DNA of 64,000 nt from Bacteroides bouchesdurhonensis (GCF_900155865.1 NZ_LT707006.1:3078577-3142576), one strand, 5' to 3'. Counted from the first letter of the stretch, positions 1 through 9,409 are shown. Program-made: numbers and translations. The notes: generated by a model not told the origin, from the sequence alone.

Positions 1-72
1 AACCGGTTTTTAATAAGGGAAAACATCTTGCTTTATTCCAAACAACAAACAATTCTAAAGGTATATTTCATT

Positions 73-1383
73 TTACCAAGAAGCTTTAGTCCCTGGATTC
101 TCCCAAACATATTTGAACCAATTATCTAATTGCGTTCCATTGCTTTCTACCCACTTCGCAAAGTTAGGTGCATAAGCTTGACGAATATCCACTTTTTCAA
201 GCGGAAAATGGAAATCACTGACAACCTTCATCCCCCAAACAAAGTTTTTATCAGTCGAGTAGGTTTTATCTGGACTCATCACTGCATCCTTACTCTTAGC
301 TGCATCCACCTCATACGAACTATAAAGAGGAGTGGCTTCGTATCCACGAAGATGGATTTCACGTTTACTGTAAGTTACCAAGAAAAAGTCTTGATTGTAA
401 GCATTAGATGCTTGTACAAATCTCTTATTAGATTCCTGACTACCTCCCACTTCATTTGCATAAATGCCAAAATTGATAGTGGTTAAGTTTTTATCATCCT
501 GCTGTTCTGTATTATAGTAAATAGAACCATTCTTTTTCAACTGCTTCAGTCCTTCTATATAAAATATAGGAGCAGAATCTGGTTGATTAGGATTAGCAAG
601 ACGTGCAGTTAAGCCATTCACACTTTTATCAAGTCCAGTATATTTTCCAATATGACGTTGTAACAAACTTCCTGACTCATCACCTAAAAAGCGTAGACCA
701 AGTTTGTCTGGTGCACTGCCTCCAATAGCACGGATAGTTACTGAAACTTCAATACGTTCATAAGGATATTGTCTTTCATTATTAGCGGTATAACTAGTAA
801 TTTTATAGTCTGCTACAAGGTCATTAAAATCATAGTCAGCAAAATCAGGCCAACTATCTTCGAAAATAACATTTCCTGATGTTATATATTTCCTCAGTTG
901 ATGTTCATCGCTACCAATAGTTATAGCAGCCATTCCCAATAACTGATCAGTTCCTATTGACAAATATCCTTGATTATCATCTGTGGCACGAATAGCAGTA
1001 GCTTTCTGTTGAATCTTAACTTTTGATATAGCAGTAGTGGATTCCCCTGTCGGATATTTCACATAAAGATAATCAATTGAAGTAGGAACATCAACGCTAC
1101 CCTCAATTACATTTTCCGGTCCTACAGGTAATTCTGCAACCAAACTTTTATCCGAGCATTCTGCCTCTGTATAAATAGAAACAATAGAAGTTACCGGAGC
1201 AGTTACCTCTAAATTTACACTACGAGAAGTATTCCACGTAAAATCACTAGGGATATCAAGATCAAGAGTATTCTCTTGAGAACTATCAGGATCAGAATAA
1301 TCCTTATCATTTTCAACACATGCTACACATAATATTGTAGCCCACATCAGTGAGTACAATGTCCGCTTTTTTATTGTTATCAT
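73..1383 (-). CDS. LruC domain-containing lipoprotein
   Basis: 436-residue predicted surface lipoprotein. The N-terminus has a short basic and hydrophobic signal ending in a lipobox (LCVAC, Cys22). Around residues 170-190 it has the acidic signature FEDSWPDFADYDFNDLV, characteristic of LruC/DUF4842 proteins, and the C-terminal half fits the rest of that domain. LruC proteins are common in Bacteroidales and other aquatic or gut bacteria, and their molecular role is poorly known. It is transcribed leftward alone and divergently from the DUF3298 gene, with a -7 box 44 bases upstream of the start. No neighbour suggests a pathway. Family call is firm; function is unknown. Confidence 0.85.
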   Translation of the reverse strand: MITIKKRTLYSLMWATILCVACVENDKDYSDPDSSQENTLDLDIPSDFTWNTSRSVNLEVTAPVTSIVSIYTEAECSDKSLVAELPVGPENVIEGSVDVPTSIDYLYVKYPTGESTTAISKVKIQQKATAIRATDDNQGYLSIGTDQLLGMAAITIGSDEHQLRKYITSGNVIFEDSWPDFADYDFNDLVADYKITSYTANNERQYPYERIEVSVTIRAIGGSAPDKLGLRFLGDESGSLLQRHIGKYTGLDKSVNGLTARLANPNQPDSAPIFYIEGLKQLKKNGSIYYNTEQQDDKNLTTINFGIYANEVGGSQESNKRFVQASNAYNQDFFLVTYSKREIHLRGYEATPLYSSYEVDAAKSKDAVMSPDKTYSTDKNFVWGMKVVSDFHFPLEKVDIRQAYAPNFAKWVESNGTQLDNWFKYVWENPGTKASW

Positions 1384-1426
1384 TTTGTTTGTATTAAGTA
1401 ATGTTTATACGTTTATAAACTTGGGG

Positions 1427-1434
1427 CAAATATA
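1427..1434 (-). promoter_or_regulatory. Promoter -7 box of LruC gene
   Basis: Reads TATATTTG on the minus strand, a full match to the Bacteroides -7 consensus TAnnTTTG. It lies 43 bases upstream of the start codon. No TTTG -33 element is seen at the usual 19-base spacing. Confidence 0.55.
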
Positions 1435-1595
1435 CAAATTAAGTTATATATAAAAGCAAAAAACTTGAATATATTATTCATTTTAAGCATAGAATACATA
1501 CAAAAAAAGGAGGAACGCTCGAGAAAGTTGAAATATACCATTCGAAAGACCTAAATATTTTTTCTTTTTTATTCGTCGGATTCGGTAAATTCATT

Positions 1596-1603
1596 TATAT
1601 TTG
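1596..1603 (+). promoter_or_regulatory. Promoter -7 box of DUF3298 gene
   Basis: TATATTTG matches TAnnTTTG and lies 48 bases before the ATG at 1652. Its position argues that the possible TTG start at 1601 lies inside the promoter and is not used. Confidence 0.55.
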
Positions 1604-1651
1604 TCGATAAGGAAAGAGACAACAAATATAGAATTTATAGTAAAAACGAGT

Positions 1652-2503
1652 ATGAAAAAACAATATGTCAGCTTGCTTGCGATTATCCTTTCGGCAAGCG
1701 TTTTTTTGTTTTCTTGTCATGACAAGATGAACAAAAATACTGGAGCTTTAAAATTCGATAGCATTCAAGTAAACGAAACTGTACACCTCTTTAATGATAC
1801 AGCTAAACCTGCATGTAACATAATTATTAATTTCACCTTTGCTACCAAGTCATCAGATCCGATTTTAAAAGATAGCATCAACGCCTATTTCATTTCCACT
1901 TTTTTTAGCGATAAATACATTGGAGATCAACCTAAGAAAATCGTGAAAGAATATACTGACGAATATATCAACACATATCTTCACGACCAAGAACCGATGT
2001 ATCTGGAAAGTGAAAAAAACAAAGATGACGAATCGGCAATAGGATCATGGTATTCTTTCTATAAAAGTCTCGAAAGTCGTGTACAACTTTATGAAAAAGA
2101 CCTTCTCGTTTACCGCATCGACTACAACGAATACACTGGAGGGGCTCATGGTATGTACATGACCACTTATCTAAATATGGACCTTACCTTGATGCGTCCG
2201 CTTCGTTTGGACGATCTTTTTGTTGGAGACTACAAAGATGCACTGACCGACCTGATTTGGAGCCAATTAATGGCTGAAAACAAGGTAACTACCCATGAAG
2301 CTCTAGAAGACTTAGGATATGCTTCTACCGGAGACATTACTCCTATAGAAAACTTTTATCTGAGTAAGGATGGCATTACCTTCTACTATAATATATATGA
2401 TATCACACCGTACTCCATGGGACCGGTCAAAGTAACTATCCCTTTCTTCATGATGGAGCACTTGCTGGGTAGTAATCCGATTCTGGGAGATTTGAAAAGC
2501 TAA
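1652..2503 (+). CDS. DUF3298 (RsiV-like) lipoprotein
   Basis: 283-residue lipoprotein. The start at 1652 is chosen because the protein then begins MKKQYVS with a hydrophobic stretch and lipobox LFSC (Cys22); the upstream in-frame TTG overlaps the -7 box. The middle of the protein carries TGGAHG followed by a predicted strand-rich region, the hallmark of the DUF3298/DUF4163 domains also found in the extracytoplasmic part of RsiV, which binds lysozyme in Bacillus. No sigma-factor gene is adjacent, so an anti-sigma role is not supported. It heads a rightward run with rsmG 38 bases downstream. Envelope location is likely; ligand unknown. Confidence 0.8.
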   Translation: MKKQYVSLLAIILSASVFLFSCHDKMNKNTGALKFDSIQVNETVHLFNDTAKPACNIIINFTFATKSSDPILKDSINAYFISTFFSDKYIGDQPKKIVKEYTDEYINTYLHDQEPMYLESEKNKDDESAIGSWYSFYKSLESRVQLYEKDLLVYRIDYNEYTGGAHGMYMTTYLNMDLTLMRPLRLDDLFVGDYKDALTDLIWSQLMAENKVTTHEALEDLGYASTGDITPIENFYLSKDGITFYYNIYDITPYSMGPVKVTIPFFMMEHLLGSNPILGDLKS

Positions 2504-2541
2504 AAATTCATAATTGATAAATTATAATTCAAAACAAGAAA

Positions 2542-3162
2542 GTGGAAATCATTCTTAAATATTTTCCGAATCTCACGGAAGAGCAACGCAAGCAGTTTGC
2601 CGCTCTATACGACCTATACATTGATTGGAATTCTAAAATCAATGTGATCTCTCGTAAAGATATCGAGAACTTATACGAACATCATGTACTTCATTCGTTA
2701 GGTATCGCCAAAGTGATACAGTTCCATCCCGGCACCAGTGTCATGGATCTTGGTACGGGGGGAGGTTTCCCTGGCATTCCGCTGGCAATTCTATTTCCTG
2801 AGATAAAATTTCATTTGGTAGACAGTATTGGTAAAAAAGTACGTGTAGCAACAGAAATAGCCAATGCTATTGAATTGAAAAATGTCACTTTCCGCCATGC
2901 ACGTGCCGAAGAGGAAAAACAACTGTTTGATTTTGTGGTAAGCCGTGCCGTTATGCCTTTGGCCGATTTAATAAAAATCATAAGAAAAAATATATCCCCT
3001 AAACAGCAAAACGCTCTGCCCAACGGATTAATCTGTCTTAAAGGCGGCGAACTGGAACATGAAACAATGCCATTCAAACATAAAGTCGTGATGAGCAACC
3101 TCAGTGACAATTTTGAAGAAGAATTCTTTAAAACCAAAAAGGTAGTGTATGTCCCACTTTAA
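2542..3162 (+). CDS. rsmG: 16S rRNA (guanine527-N7)-methyltransferase RsmG
   Basis: Transfers a methyl group from S-adenosylmethionine to N7 of G527 in 16S rRNA. The 206 residues match the family length. The SAM-binding loop VMDLGTGGGFPGIPLA is at about residues 68-83, followed by FHLVDSIGKKVRV, the conserved motif after strand 2. The start codon is GTG at 2542; no ATG gives the conserved N-terminus EIILKYFPNL. It sits 38 bases after the DUF3298 lipoprotein and 21 bases before the metallo-hydrolase, so the three are probably co-transcribed. In other bacteria loss of RsmG gives low-level streptomycin resistance. Confidence 0.95.
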   Translation: MEIILKYFPNLTEEQRKQFAALYDLYIDWNSKINVISRKDIENLYEHHVLHSLGIAKVIQFHPGTSVMDLGTGGGFPGIPLAILFPEIKFHLVDSIGKKVRVATEIANAIELKNVTFRHARAEEEKQLFDFVVSRAVMPLADLIKIIRKNISPKQQNALPNGLICLKGGELEHETMPFKHKVVMSNLSDNFEEEFFKTKKVVYVPL

Positions 3163-3183
3163 AGAGAAATCATTATTAAAACC

Positions 3184-3822
3184 ATGAAAATAAAGAGATT
3201 TGAATTTAATATGTTTCCTGTAAACTGTTATGTTATATGGGACGAGACTAAAGAAGCCGTGGTTATTGATCCCGGTTGCTTTTATGATGAAGAAAAACAG
3301 ACTTTAAAGAACTTTATCCTTACTAATAATCTGAAAGTAAAGCATTTGCTTAACACTCATCTACATTTAGATCATATTTTCGGCAATCCGTTTATGCTGA
3401 AAGAGTTCGGTCTGTCGGCAGAAGCTAATAAAGCGGATGAGTATTGGATTGACGAAGCTCCGAAACAAAGCCGTATGTTTGGTTTCCAATTACAAGAAGA
3501 GCCTGTTCCACTAGGTAAATACCTTCATGACGGAGATATCATAACTTTTGGGAATACAAAATTGGAAGCCATTCATGTACCGGGTCATTCCCCAGGAAGT
3601 TTGGTTTATTATTGCAAAGAAGATAATTGTATGTTTTCAGGTGACGTATTATTTCAGGGAAGTATCGGCCGTGCTGACCTTACAGGAGGAAACTTTGACG
3701 AGCTAATAGAACATATTTGTAGTCGTTTGTTCGTGCTTCCCAATGAAACAGTTGTTTATCCGGGACACGGTGCGCCTACAACTATCGGCATGGAGAAAGC
3801 AGAGAATCCGTTTTTTAGGTAA
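3184..3822 (+). CDS. Metallo-beta-lactamase fold hydrolase (glyoxalase II-like)
   Basis: 212-residue cytoplasmic hydrolase of the YcbL/glyoxalase II group. The metal-binding motif THLHLDH gives His59, His61, Asp63 and His64. The remaining ligands are visible in HVPGHSPGS, FSGDVLF and the C-terminal PGHG. It has no signal peptide and lacks the longer C-terminal substrate domain of classical GloB, so the thioester substrate cannot be named. It is 21 bases downstream of rsmG and 92 bases upstream of gcvP, in the same direction. Confidence 0.88.
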   Translation: MKIKRFEFNMFPVNCYVIWDETKEAVVIDPGCFYDEEKQTLKNFILTNNLKVKHLLNTHLHLDHIFGNPFMLKEFGLSAEANKADEYWIDEAPKQSRMFGFQLQEEPVPLGKYLHDGDIITFGNTKLEAIHVPGHSPGSLVYYCKEDNCMFSGDVLFQGSIGRADLTGGNFDELIEHICSRLFVLPNETVVYPGHGAPTTIGMEKAENPFFR

Positions 3823-3914
3823 ATTGCTTCTGAAGTTACCTGATAATAGTAATAATCAGAATATAAAAAAGCATGGAGCTAACTAAAAGATAAGACTTTA
3901 AATTAAATACATAT

Positions 3915-6812
3915 ATGGACAATACAGAAACATCTAGAAATTCCTTTTCCTTTGTCAGAGAAAACTGGGGAACAACTTTTGCTAGCCGTCATATCGGTAT
4001 CAATGAAGAAGATATCACTGTGATGCTCCGTAAAATTGGCGTAAATTCATTAGATGAGCTAATTGATCAAACAATTCCCGCGAATATCCGACTAAAAACA
4101 CCTTTGGCATTGACACCTCCACTTACGGAGTATGAATTCAGCCGCCACATTTCAGAGCTTGCAAACAAAAATAAATTATATGCTACCTACATTGGTATGG
4201 GATGGTATAATACCATTACTCCTGCCGTTATCCAACGAAATGTATTTGAAAATCCTGTATGGTACACATCCTATACTCCTTATCAAACGGAAGTATCACA
4301 AGGACGATTGGAAGCACTGATGAATTTTCAGACAGCAATCTGTGACCTCACAGCCATGCCACTGGCCAACTGCTCGTTACTGGACGAAGCGACCGCTGCT
4401 GCCGAAGCCGTCAGCATGATGTATTCCTTACGATCACGTGCACAGCAAAAAGCAGGTGCAAATGTCGTTTTTGTCGATGAAAACATCTTCCCTCAAACAT
4501 TGGCAGTGATGACTACTCGTGCGATTCCCCAAGGGATTGAGTTACGAATTGGAAAATATAAAGAATTCGAACCGACACCGGAAGTTTTCGCTTGTATATT
4601 GCAATATCCCAATTCTAATGGAAACGTAGAAGACTATGCTGCATTTACAGAAAAAGCGCATACCGCAGCATGTAAAGTCGCCGTTGCAGCAGATATTCTC
4701 AGCCTTGCTTTATTGACTCCTCCGGGAGAATGGGGGGCAGATATCGTATTTGGAACCACACAACGTCTTGGAACACCAATGTTCTATGGAGGACCTTCTG
4801 CTGCTTATTTTGCTACACGCGACGAGTATAAACGAAATATGCCGGGACGAATCATCGGATGGTCTAAAGATAAATACGGAAAACTCTGTTACCGCATGGC
4901 TTTACAAACCCGCGAACAGCATATTAAACGTGAAAAAGCAACCTCAAATATCTGCACAGCACAAGCTTTATTGGCAACGATGGCAGGCTTCTACGCAGTT
5001 TATCATGGACAAGAGGGGATACGGACGATTGCATCACGTATCCATAGTATCACTGTTTTGCTCGAGAAACAACTGAAGAAATTTGGTTATACACAAGTCA
5101 ATGCCCATTACTTTGATACTCTTCGTTTCGAACTCCCTGAACAAATTTCTGCTCAACAGATACGTACTATTGCACTAAGTAAAGAAGTCAATCTACGTTA
5201 TTATGACAACGGAGATGTCGGCTTTAGCATTGATGAAACTACAGATATTGCTGCTACCAACGTGTTACTTTCCATTTTTGCCATCGCTGCAGGAAAGGAC
5301 TATCAAAAAATAGAAGAAGTACCGGAGAAATGGAATATCAACAAGTCACTAAAACGTTCATCATCTTTTCTGACACATGAGGTATTCTGCAAATATCACA
5401 CAGAAACGGAAATGATGCGATATATCAAACGTCTGGATCGGAAAGACATTTCGCTTGCACAATCCATGATCTCACTAGGATCATGTACCATGAAATTGAA
5501 TGCAGCAGCAGAAATGCTACCACTGAGTTGTCCGGAATTTATGAGTATACATCCGCTGGTTCCCGCAGAACAAGCAGAAGGCTATCGTGAATTAATCAAT
5601 AATCTTAGTAATGACTTAAAGATTATTACAGGATTTGCAGGAGTAAGTTTACAGCCTAATTCAGGTGCCGCGGGAGAATATACAGGCCTTCGTGTTATCC
5701 GCGCCTATCTCGAAAGTATCGGTCAAGGACATCGTAACAAGATACTAATTCCTGCTTCAGCTCATGGAACAAATCCGGCTTCTGCTGTTCAAGCCGGTTT
5801 CGAAACAGTGATCTGTGCGTGTGATGAACATGGAAATGTGGACATGAATGATCTTCGTGCAAAAGCCGAAGAGAATAAAAGCGAGTTGGCTGCTCTTATG
5901 ATTACTTATCCTTCCACACATGGTATTTTTGAAACAGAAATAAAAGAAATCTGTGACATTATCCATAGCTGTGGTGCACAAGTCTATATGGATGGAGCAA
6001 ATATGAATGCACAAGTGGGACTTACAAATCCGGGATTTATCGGTGCAGACGTTTGTCACTTAAATCTACACAAAACATTTGCTTCACCGCACGGTGGAGG
6101 AGGTCCGGGAGTAGGTCCTATTTGTGTGGCAGAACATTTAGTTCCTTTCCTCCCCGGACATAGCATTTTCGGTAATTCTCAAAATCAGGTATCTTCCGCT
6201 CCGTTCGGTAGTGCAGGTATTTTGCCTATTACTTATGGATATATTCGAATGATGGGAACGCAAGGTCTTACCCAAGCTACAAAGATCGCTATTTTGAATG
6301 CAAATTATCTGGCTGCTTGCCTAAAAGATACTTACGGGATAGTTTATCGGGGAGCGAATGGTTTCGTAGGTCATGAAATGATTCTGGAATGTCGCAAATT
6401 GCATGAGGAAACCGGAATATCAGAGAATGACATAGCCAAACGTCTCATGGATTATGGTTATCACGCACCTACCCTATCCTTCCCTGTTCATGGCACATTG
6501 ATGATTGAACCGACTGAAAGTGAGAGTCTTTCTGAACTGAACAATTTCGTAAATGTAATGCTCACTATCTGGAAGGAAATCCAAGAAGTGAAAGATGGCG
6601 AAGCTGACAAAAACGACAATGTATTGGTTAATGCTCCTCATCCGGAATATGAAGTAGTCAGTGATCATTGGGAACACTGTTATACACGGGAAAAGGCAGC
6701 ATACCCGATTGAAAGCGTACGTGAAAATAAATTCTGGGTAAATGTAGCCCGAGTTGATAATACGCTGGGAGACCGTAAGTTATTGCCAACACGTTACGGA
6801 TCATTCGAATAG
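3915..6812 (+). CDS. gcvP: Glycine dehydrogenase (decarboxylating), P protein
   Basis: PLP-dependent P protein of the glycine cleavage system: it decarboxylates glycine and passes the aminomethyl group to the lipoyl H protein. The 965 residues cover both halves of the long single-chain form. The PLP lysine is Lys720 in NLHKTFASPHGGGGPG, preceded by MDGANMNAQVG. About a dozen residues precede the conserved ASRHIG start, and no internal ATG gives a better N-terminus. The H, T and L protein genes are not in the window, the usual scattered arrangement in Bacteroides. A strong hairpin follows directly. Confidence 0.97.
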   Translation: MDNTETSRNSFSFVRENWGTTFASRHIGINEEDITVMLRKIGVNSLDELIDQTIPANIRLKTPLALTPPLTEYEFSRHISELANKNKLYATYIGMGWYNTITPAVIQRNVFENPVWYTSYTPYQTEVSQGRLEALMNFQTAICDLTAMPLANCSLLDEATAAAEAVSMMYSLRSRAQQKAGANVVFVDENIFPQTLAVMTTRAIPQGIELRIGKYKEFEPTPEVFACILQYPNSNGNVEDYAAFTEKAHTAACKVAVAADILSLALLTPPGEWGADIVFGTTQRLGTPMFYGGPSAAYFATRDEYKRNMPGRIIGWSKDKYGKLCYRMALQTREQHIKREKATSNICTAQALLATMAGFYAVYHGQEGIRTIASRIHSITVLLEKQLKKFGYTQVNAHYFDTLRFELPEQISAQQIRTIALSKEVNLRYYDNGDVGFSIDETTDIAATNVLLSIFAIAAGKDYQKIEEVPEKWNINKSLKRSSSFLTHEVFCKYHTETEMMRYIKRLDRKDISLAQSMISLGSCTMKLNAAAEMLPLSCPEFMSIHPLVPAEQAEGYRELINNLSNDLKIITGFAGVSLQPNSGAAGEYTGLRVIRAYLESIGQGHRNKILIPASAHGTNPASAVQAGFETVICACDEHGNVDMNDLRAKAEENKSELAALMITYPSTHGIFETEIKEICDIIHSCGAQVYMDGANMNAQVGLTNPGFIGADVCHLNLHKTFASPHGGGGPGVGPICVAEHLVPFLPGHSIFGNSQNQVSSAPFGSAGILPITYGYIRMMGTQGLTQATKIAILNANYLAACLKDTYGIVYRGANGFVGHEMILECRKLHEETGISENDIAKRLMDYGYHAPTLSFPVHGTLMIEPTESESLSELNNFVNVMLTIWKEIQEVKDGEADKNDNVLVNAPHPEYEVVSDHWEHCYTREKAAYPIESVRENKFWVNVARVDNTLGDRKLLPTRYGSFE

Positions 6813-6816
6813 ATTT

Positions 6817-6857
6817 CATAAGCCTTGGGATCAGCCAATGTGATCCCAGGGCTTATG
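6817..6857. terminator. Terminator between gcvP and nitroreductase
   Basis: Two 17-base arms (6817-6833 and 6841-6857) pair apart from one T/G wobble, with a 7-base loop. It starts 4 bases after the gcvP stop and is followed by TTCTTTC. The convergent nitroreductase gene ends at 6945, so it may work in both directions. Confidence 0.8.
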
Positions 6858-6944
6858 TTCTTTCATCCCAAGTCTTTTTAGTATTTATCCCTGGGGTGTC
6901 ATGGACATTTATCCCAAGGATTAATGAAGTTATGCAGGAATCTC

Positions 6945-7514
6945 TTATTTTACAATCGTCACCGTTCCGACTTTTACGGCCTTTTCTTTCTTCGGTATCT
7001 GCGGATCGGCAAATCCTAATGCAACACAACCATATACTTTATGATTCTCAGGAACACCTAATGAGGTAATAAATTCCCGCACTTCCGGATCATCACAAGT
7101 TGTTCCAAGTTGATTAATCCAGCAAGAACCAATCCCCAAGGAAGTAGCGGCCAGAAACATATTTTCAATAGCACAAGCACAATCCATACCAGCCCACCAT
7201 TGAGTAGATTCGTTAGATACAATCACTAAAGTTGGTGCATGATAATAACAACAATAGCTTTGATTATGTCCACGTTCCTGCATACGTCGGTCATCACTTT
7301 TGGCAAATGCCCCTTTGATGCGGTTATTCAATTCAGAAAGTTTATCGGCATTCTGAATAGCAGTGAAATGCCATGATTCATAATGCATTCCGTTTGGAGC
7401 ATAAGTAGCTGCTTCCAAAATAGTTTGCAAATCCTCGTAAGATATTTGCTGATCTGTATAAGCTCGCACACTACGCCGCGCTTTAATATTTTCTAAAACT
7501 TCATTTGTCTTCAT
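6945..7514 (-). CDS. Nitroreductase family protein
   Basis: 189-residue FMN-dependent oxidoreductase of the nitroreductase superfamily. The N-terminus has the FMN-phosphate signature RRSVRAYTDQQIS and the later segment AATSLGIGSCWI is typical of the fold. The family transfers electrons from NAD(P)H to nitro compounds, quinones or flavins; the substrate cannot be told. In anaerobes such proteins are of interest because they can activate metronidazole, but nothing here assigns that role. It lies 146 bases downstream of the HpaII-like gene. No -7 box is visible directly upstream, so it may be read from the yigZ promoter. Confidence 0.88.
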   Translation of the reverse strand: MKTNEVLENIKARRSVRAYTDQQISYEDLQTILEAATYAPNGMHYESWHFTAIQNADKLSELNNRIKGAFAKSDDRRMQERGHNQSYCCYYHAPTLVIVSNESTQWWAGMDCACAIENMFLAATSLGIGSCWINQLGTTCDDPEVREFITSLGVPENHKVYGCVALGFADPQIPKKEKAVKVGTVTIVK

Positions 7515-7660
7515 ACTCCTTTTTCATTTCTGTACCAACTGTTTTTAACTCTCCAGATACTTCTGGTTCTATTACAATAATAAATCCAAGTCCATTCTCA
7601 TACGAATAATGCAGGTAATACAATTACCAAGCTTTTTCCCTATGATATATTCAGTTATCC

Positions 7661-8746
7661 CTATCGTTTCGTCAATCCAATCTTAGCATTCAACTTGAAA
7701 TAATACGTACCATTCTCTTTTTCCAAAAAGCCGTATTTATCTTTATCCAACGAACCTTTCTCCAAACGTGAGTTCCGGAAAAGAAAATCTTCCATTACCT
7801 GTTTTTCTGATTTATGATAACATAGCACATTACCACTTCCATCCATTAGTAATATCCCTTCTACAGCAGAATCCTGCCCGTTATATATTTTTGCAGGACG
7901 CATCCCCAATGCCAATGCCATAAGGAACTGCTTTATCTTAAACTCATAAAAACAATGTTTATTTATCAATTCATCTTTTATCTTTAAAGGATTGATCTGC
8001 TTAATAAGCTCAGTTAGTTCACTGATACGAGTCACATCATCTAAGTGCATAATCCGTACCATTTCAGCCAACACTCGTGGAAAATGCAAATCAATCATCG
8101 ACAAATTACTACGAAATACCCGGTCAGCTACATCCGAATACTTTAGCACACCACCCAAACGTTCAATCATCCTGATTCGCTCAGCCACCTCAGTCGGTGA
8201 TTCCGGCAATGCATTAATCTTATTTACTGTGGGAGTAGCAAATTTGATTCCACTCTGTTCCAGCTTCAAGTTTGCTGCACGTCCCCCATCTAGCAACGGA
8301 TTCATAACACTCAACCGCGAACGTACATTAAATCCGCTCAGCGGTGCTCCAGGATGCCAGAAAGCAATAGAAAAATCTGTACGGTCCTCCGTTTTCGCTT
8401 CTAAATCAAAGATAGCCACTTCATCCAGAAACTCTTCCACCCCGGCAGGAGAAGTTACTTCATTCTCCAATGAGCTCTTTACGGCTTGTAATATCAAATC
8501 TGCTACTATACTAAAATCTTCACGAGATATTGATTTAGTACTTTTCTCGCTTTCGATACGAATATCTTCTTTTTCTATATAATAACAGCGTGTACCATCA
8601 TGTTCCTCCCGCTGAATCATAGCGATAGGCCAATATACATCTCCTTTTTTCACATCAGCTGTACCTAATGCTACTTTTCCGTCAGCCAATAAACGGAAGA
8701 AGGTTAATAGTTCACACCATTCTCTTTTTGTTGCTTCAAATGCCAT
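7661..8746 (-). CDS. HpaII-family restriction endonuclease-like protein
   Basis: 361-residue protein resembling R.HpaII (CCGG-cutting type II enzyme) along its length. Recognisable blocks are the N-terminal TKREWCELLTFFRLLADGK, the central SGFNVRSRLS...NPLLDGG, FYEFKIKQFLMALALGMRPA (about 265-285), and the C-terminal GTYYFKLNAKIGL. In HpaII, as I recall it, the central block reads GFSIKSELG; here the matching lysine is Arg142 (FNVRS), so the PD-(D/E)XK-type site may be altered. No DNA methyltransferase gene is nearby. It starts 12 bases after yigZ and shares its transcript. Family call is good; active nuclease status is doubtful. Confidence 0.8.
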   Translation of the reverse strand: MAFEATKREWCELLTFFRLLADGKVALGTADVKKGDVYWPIAMIQREEHDGTRCYYIEKEDIRIESEKSTKSISREDFSIVADLILQAVKSSLENEVTSPAGVEEFLDEVAIFDLEAKTEDRTDFSIAFWHPGAPLSGFNVRSRLSVMNPLLDGGRAANLKLEQSGIKFATPTVNKINALPESPTEVAERIRMIERLGGVLKYSDVADRVFRSNLSMIDLHFPRVLAEMVRIMHLDDVTRISELTELIKQINPLKIKDELINKHCFYEFKIKQFLMALALGMRPAKIYNGQDSAVEGILLMDGSGNVLCYHKSEKQVMEDFLFRNSRLEKGSLDKDKYGFLEKENGTYYFKLNAKIGLTKR

Positions 8747-8758
8747 ATTTTTCTGTTT

Positions 8759-9367
8759 TCATTTTTCATCCATAATACGTGCTGTTTCTACCTTTTCCAA
8801 CCTTGCACGCAACTTTGACATCATCGAACTACGGATTCTCAACGTCATACTGCAATCCATATCATAGGTTTGACTGATTATCTCCGGTTCTTCTTCTTTC
8901 ACGATACGCATAATGTCATTCATAAAGGGATATTCAAACATTACCGTCACTTCTTCATCAACTGTTTTTTCTATAATGTTAGCAGCCGCTATTGCTTCGG
9001 CAGCAGCAGCTTTATAAGCTACAATCAAGCCGCTTGTACCTAACTTAATTCCTCCGAAATATCGAACTACAATAATCAGAATATCAGTCAATTCATTCGA
9101 ATTTATCTGTCCAAGTATTGGTTTTCCTGCAGTTCCGGAAGGCTCTCCGTTATCGTTTGCACGAAAATCTTTTCGCATTGCTCCCAACATGTATGCATAA
9201 CAGACATGACGGGCATCATAATATTTCTTTTGATACGTTTCAAGATGTGTCTTAATTTCATCGAGCGTACGCACAGGAAGGGCAATAGCAATAAACTTGC
9301 TTCGCTTTTCTGTATAAATACCTTCAGAAGGTTCGACTATGGTTTTATAAGTATCTTTAGCAGTCAT
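8759..9367 (-). CDS. YigZ family protein (IMPACT N-terminal domain)
   Basis: 202-residue protein of the YigZ/IMPACT family. Its signature is RANDNGEPSGTAGKPILGQI (about residues 58-77) followed by VVRYFGGIKLGTSGL. The N-terminal half is the RNase PH/S5-like UPF0029 fold, the C-terminal third a DUF1949 ferredoxin-like domain. The eukaryotic relative IMPACT regulates Gcn2; the bacterial role is unclear. The start at 9367 (MTAKDTYK) is preferred over an upstream in-frame ATG at 9409 because the -7 box TATCTTTG lies between them. That leaves only 4 bases between the box and the ATG. hpaII-like gene follows after 12 bases. Confidence 0.85.
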   Translation of the reverse strand: MTAKDTYKTIVEPSEGIYTEKRSKFIAIALPVRTLDEIKTHLETYQKKYYDARHVCYAYMLGAMRKDFRANDNGEPSGTAGKPILGQINSNELTDILIIVVRYFGGIKLGTSGLIVAYKAAAAEAIAAANIIEKTVDEEVTVMFEYPFMNDIMRIVKEEEPEIISQTYDMDCSMTLRIRSSMMSKLRARLEKVETARIMDEK

Positions 9368-9371
9368 GCTG

Positions 9372-9379
9372 CAAAGATA
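9372..9379 (-). promoter_or_regulatory. Promoter -7 box abutting yigZ start
   Basis: TATCTTTG on the minus strand, a perfect TAnnTTTG match, ends 4 bases before the chosen ATG. Transcription from it would start at or within a few bases of the start codon, leaving no room for a ribosome-binding site. Confidence 0.5.
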
Positions 9380-9409
9380 CGGCTTTATTGATAGAATTCC
9401 ATCTCTCAT

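Noticed and set aside
1601..1651. TTG start at 1601 for the DUF3298 lipoprotein
   Set aside because: It overlaps the -7 box, and the ATG at 1652 yields a proper lipoprotein signal.
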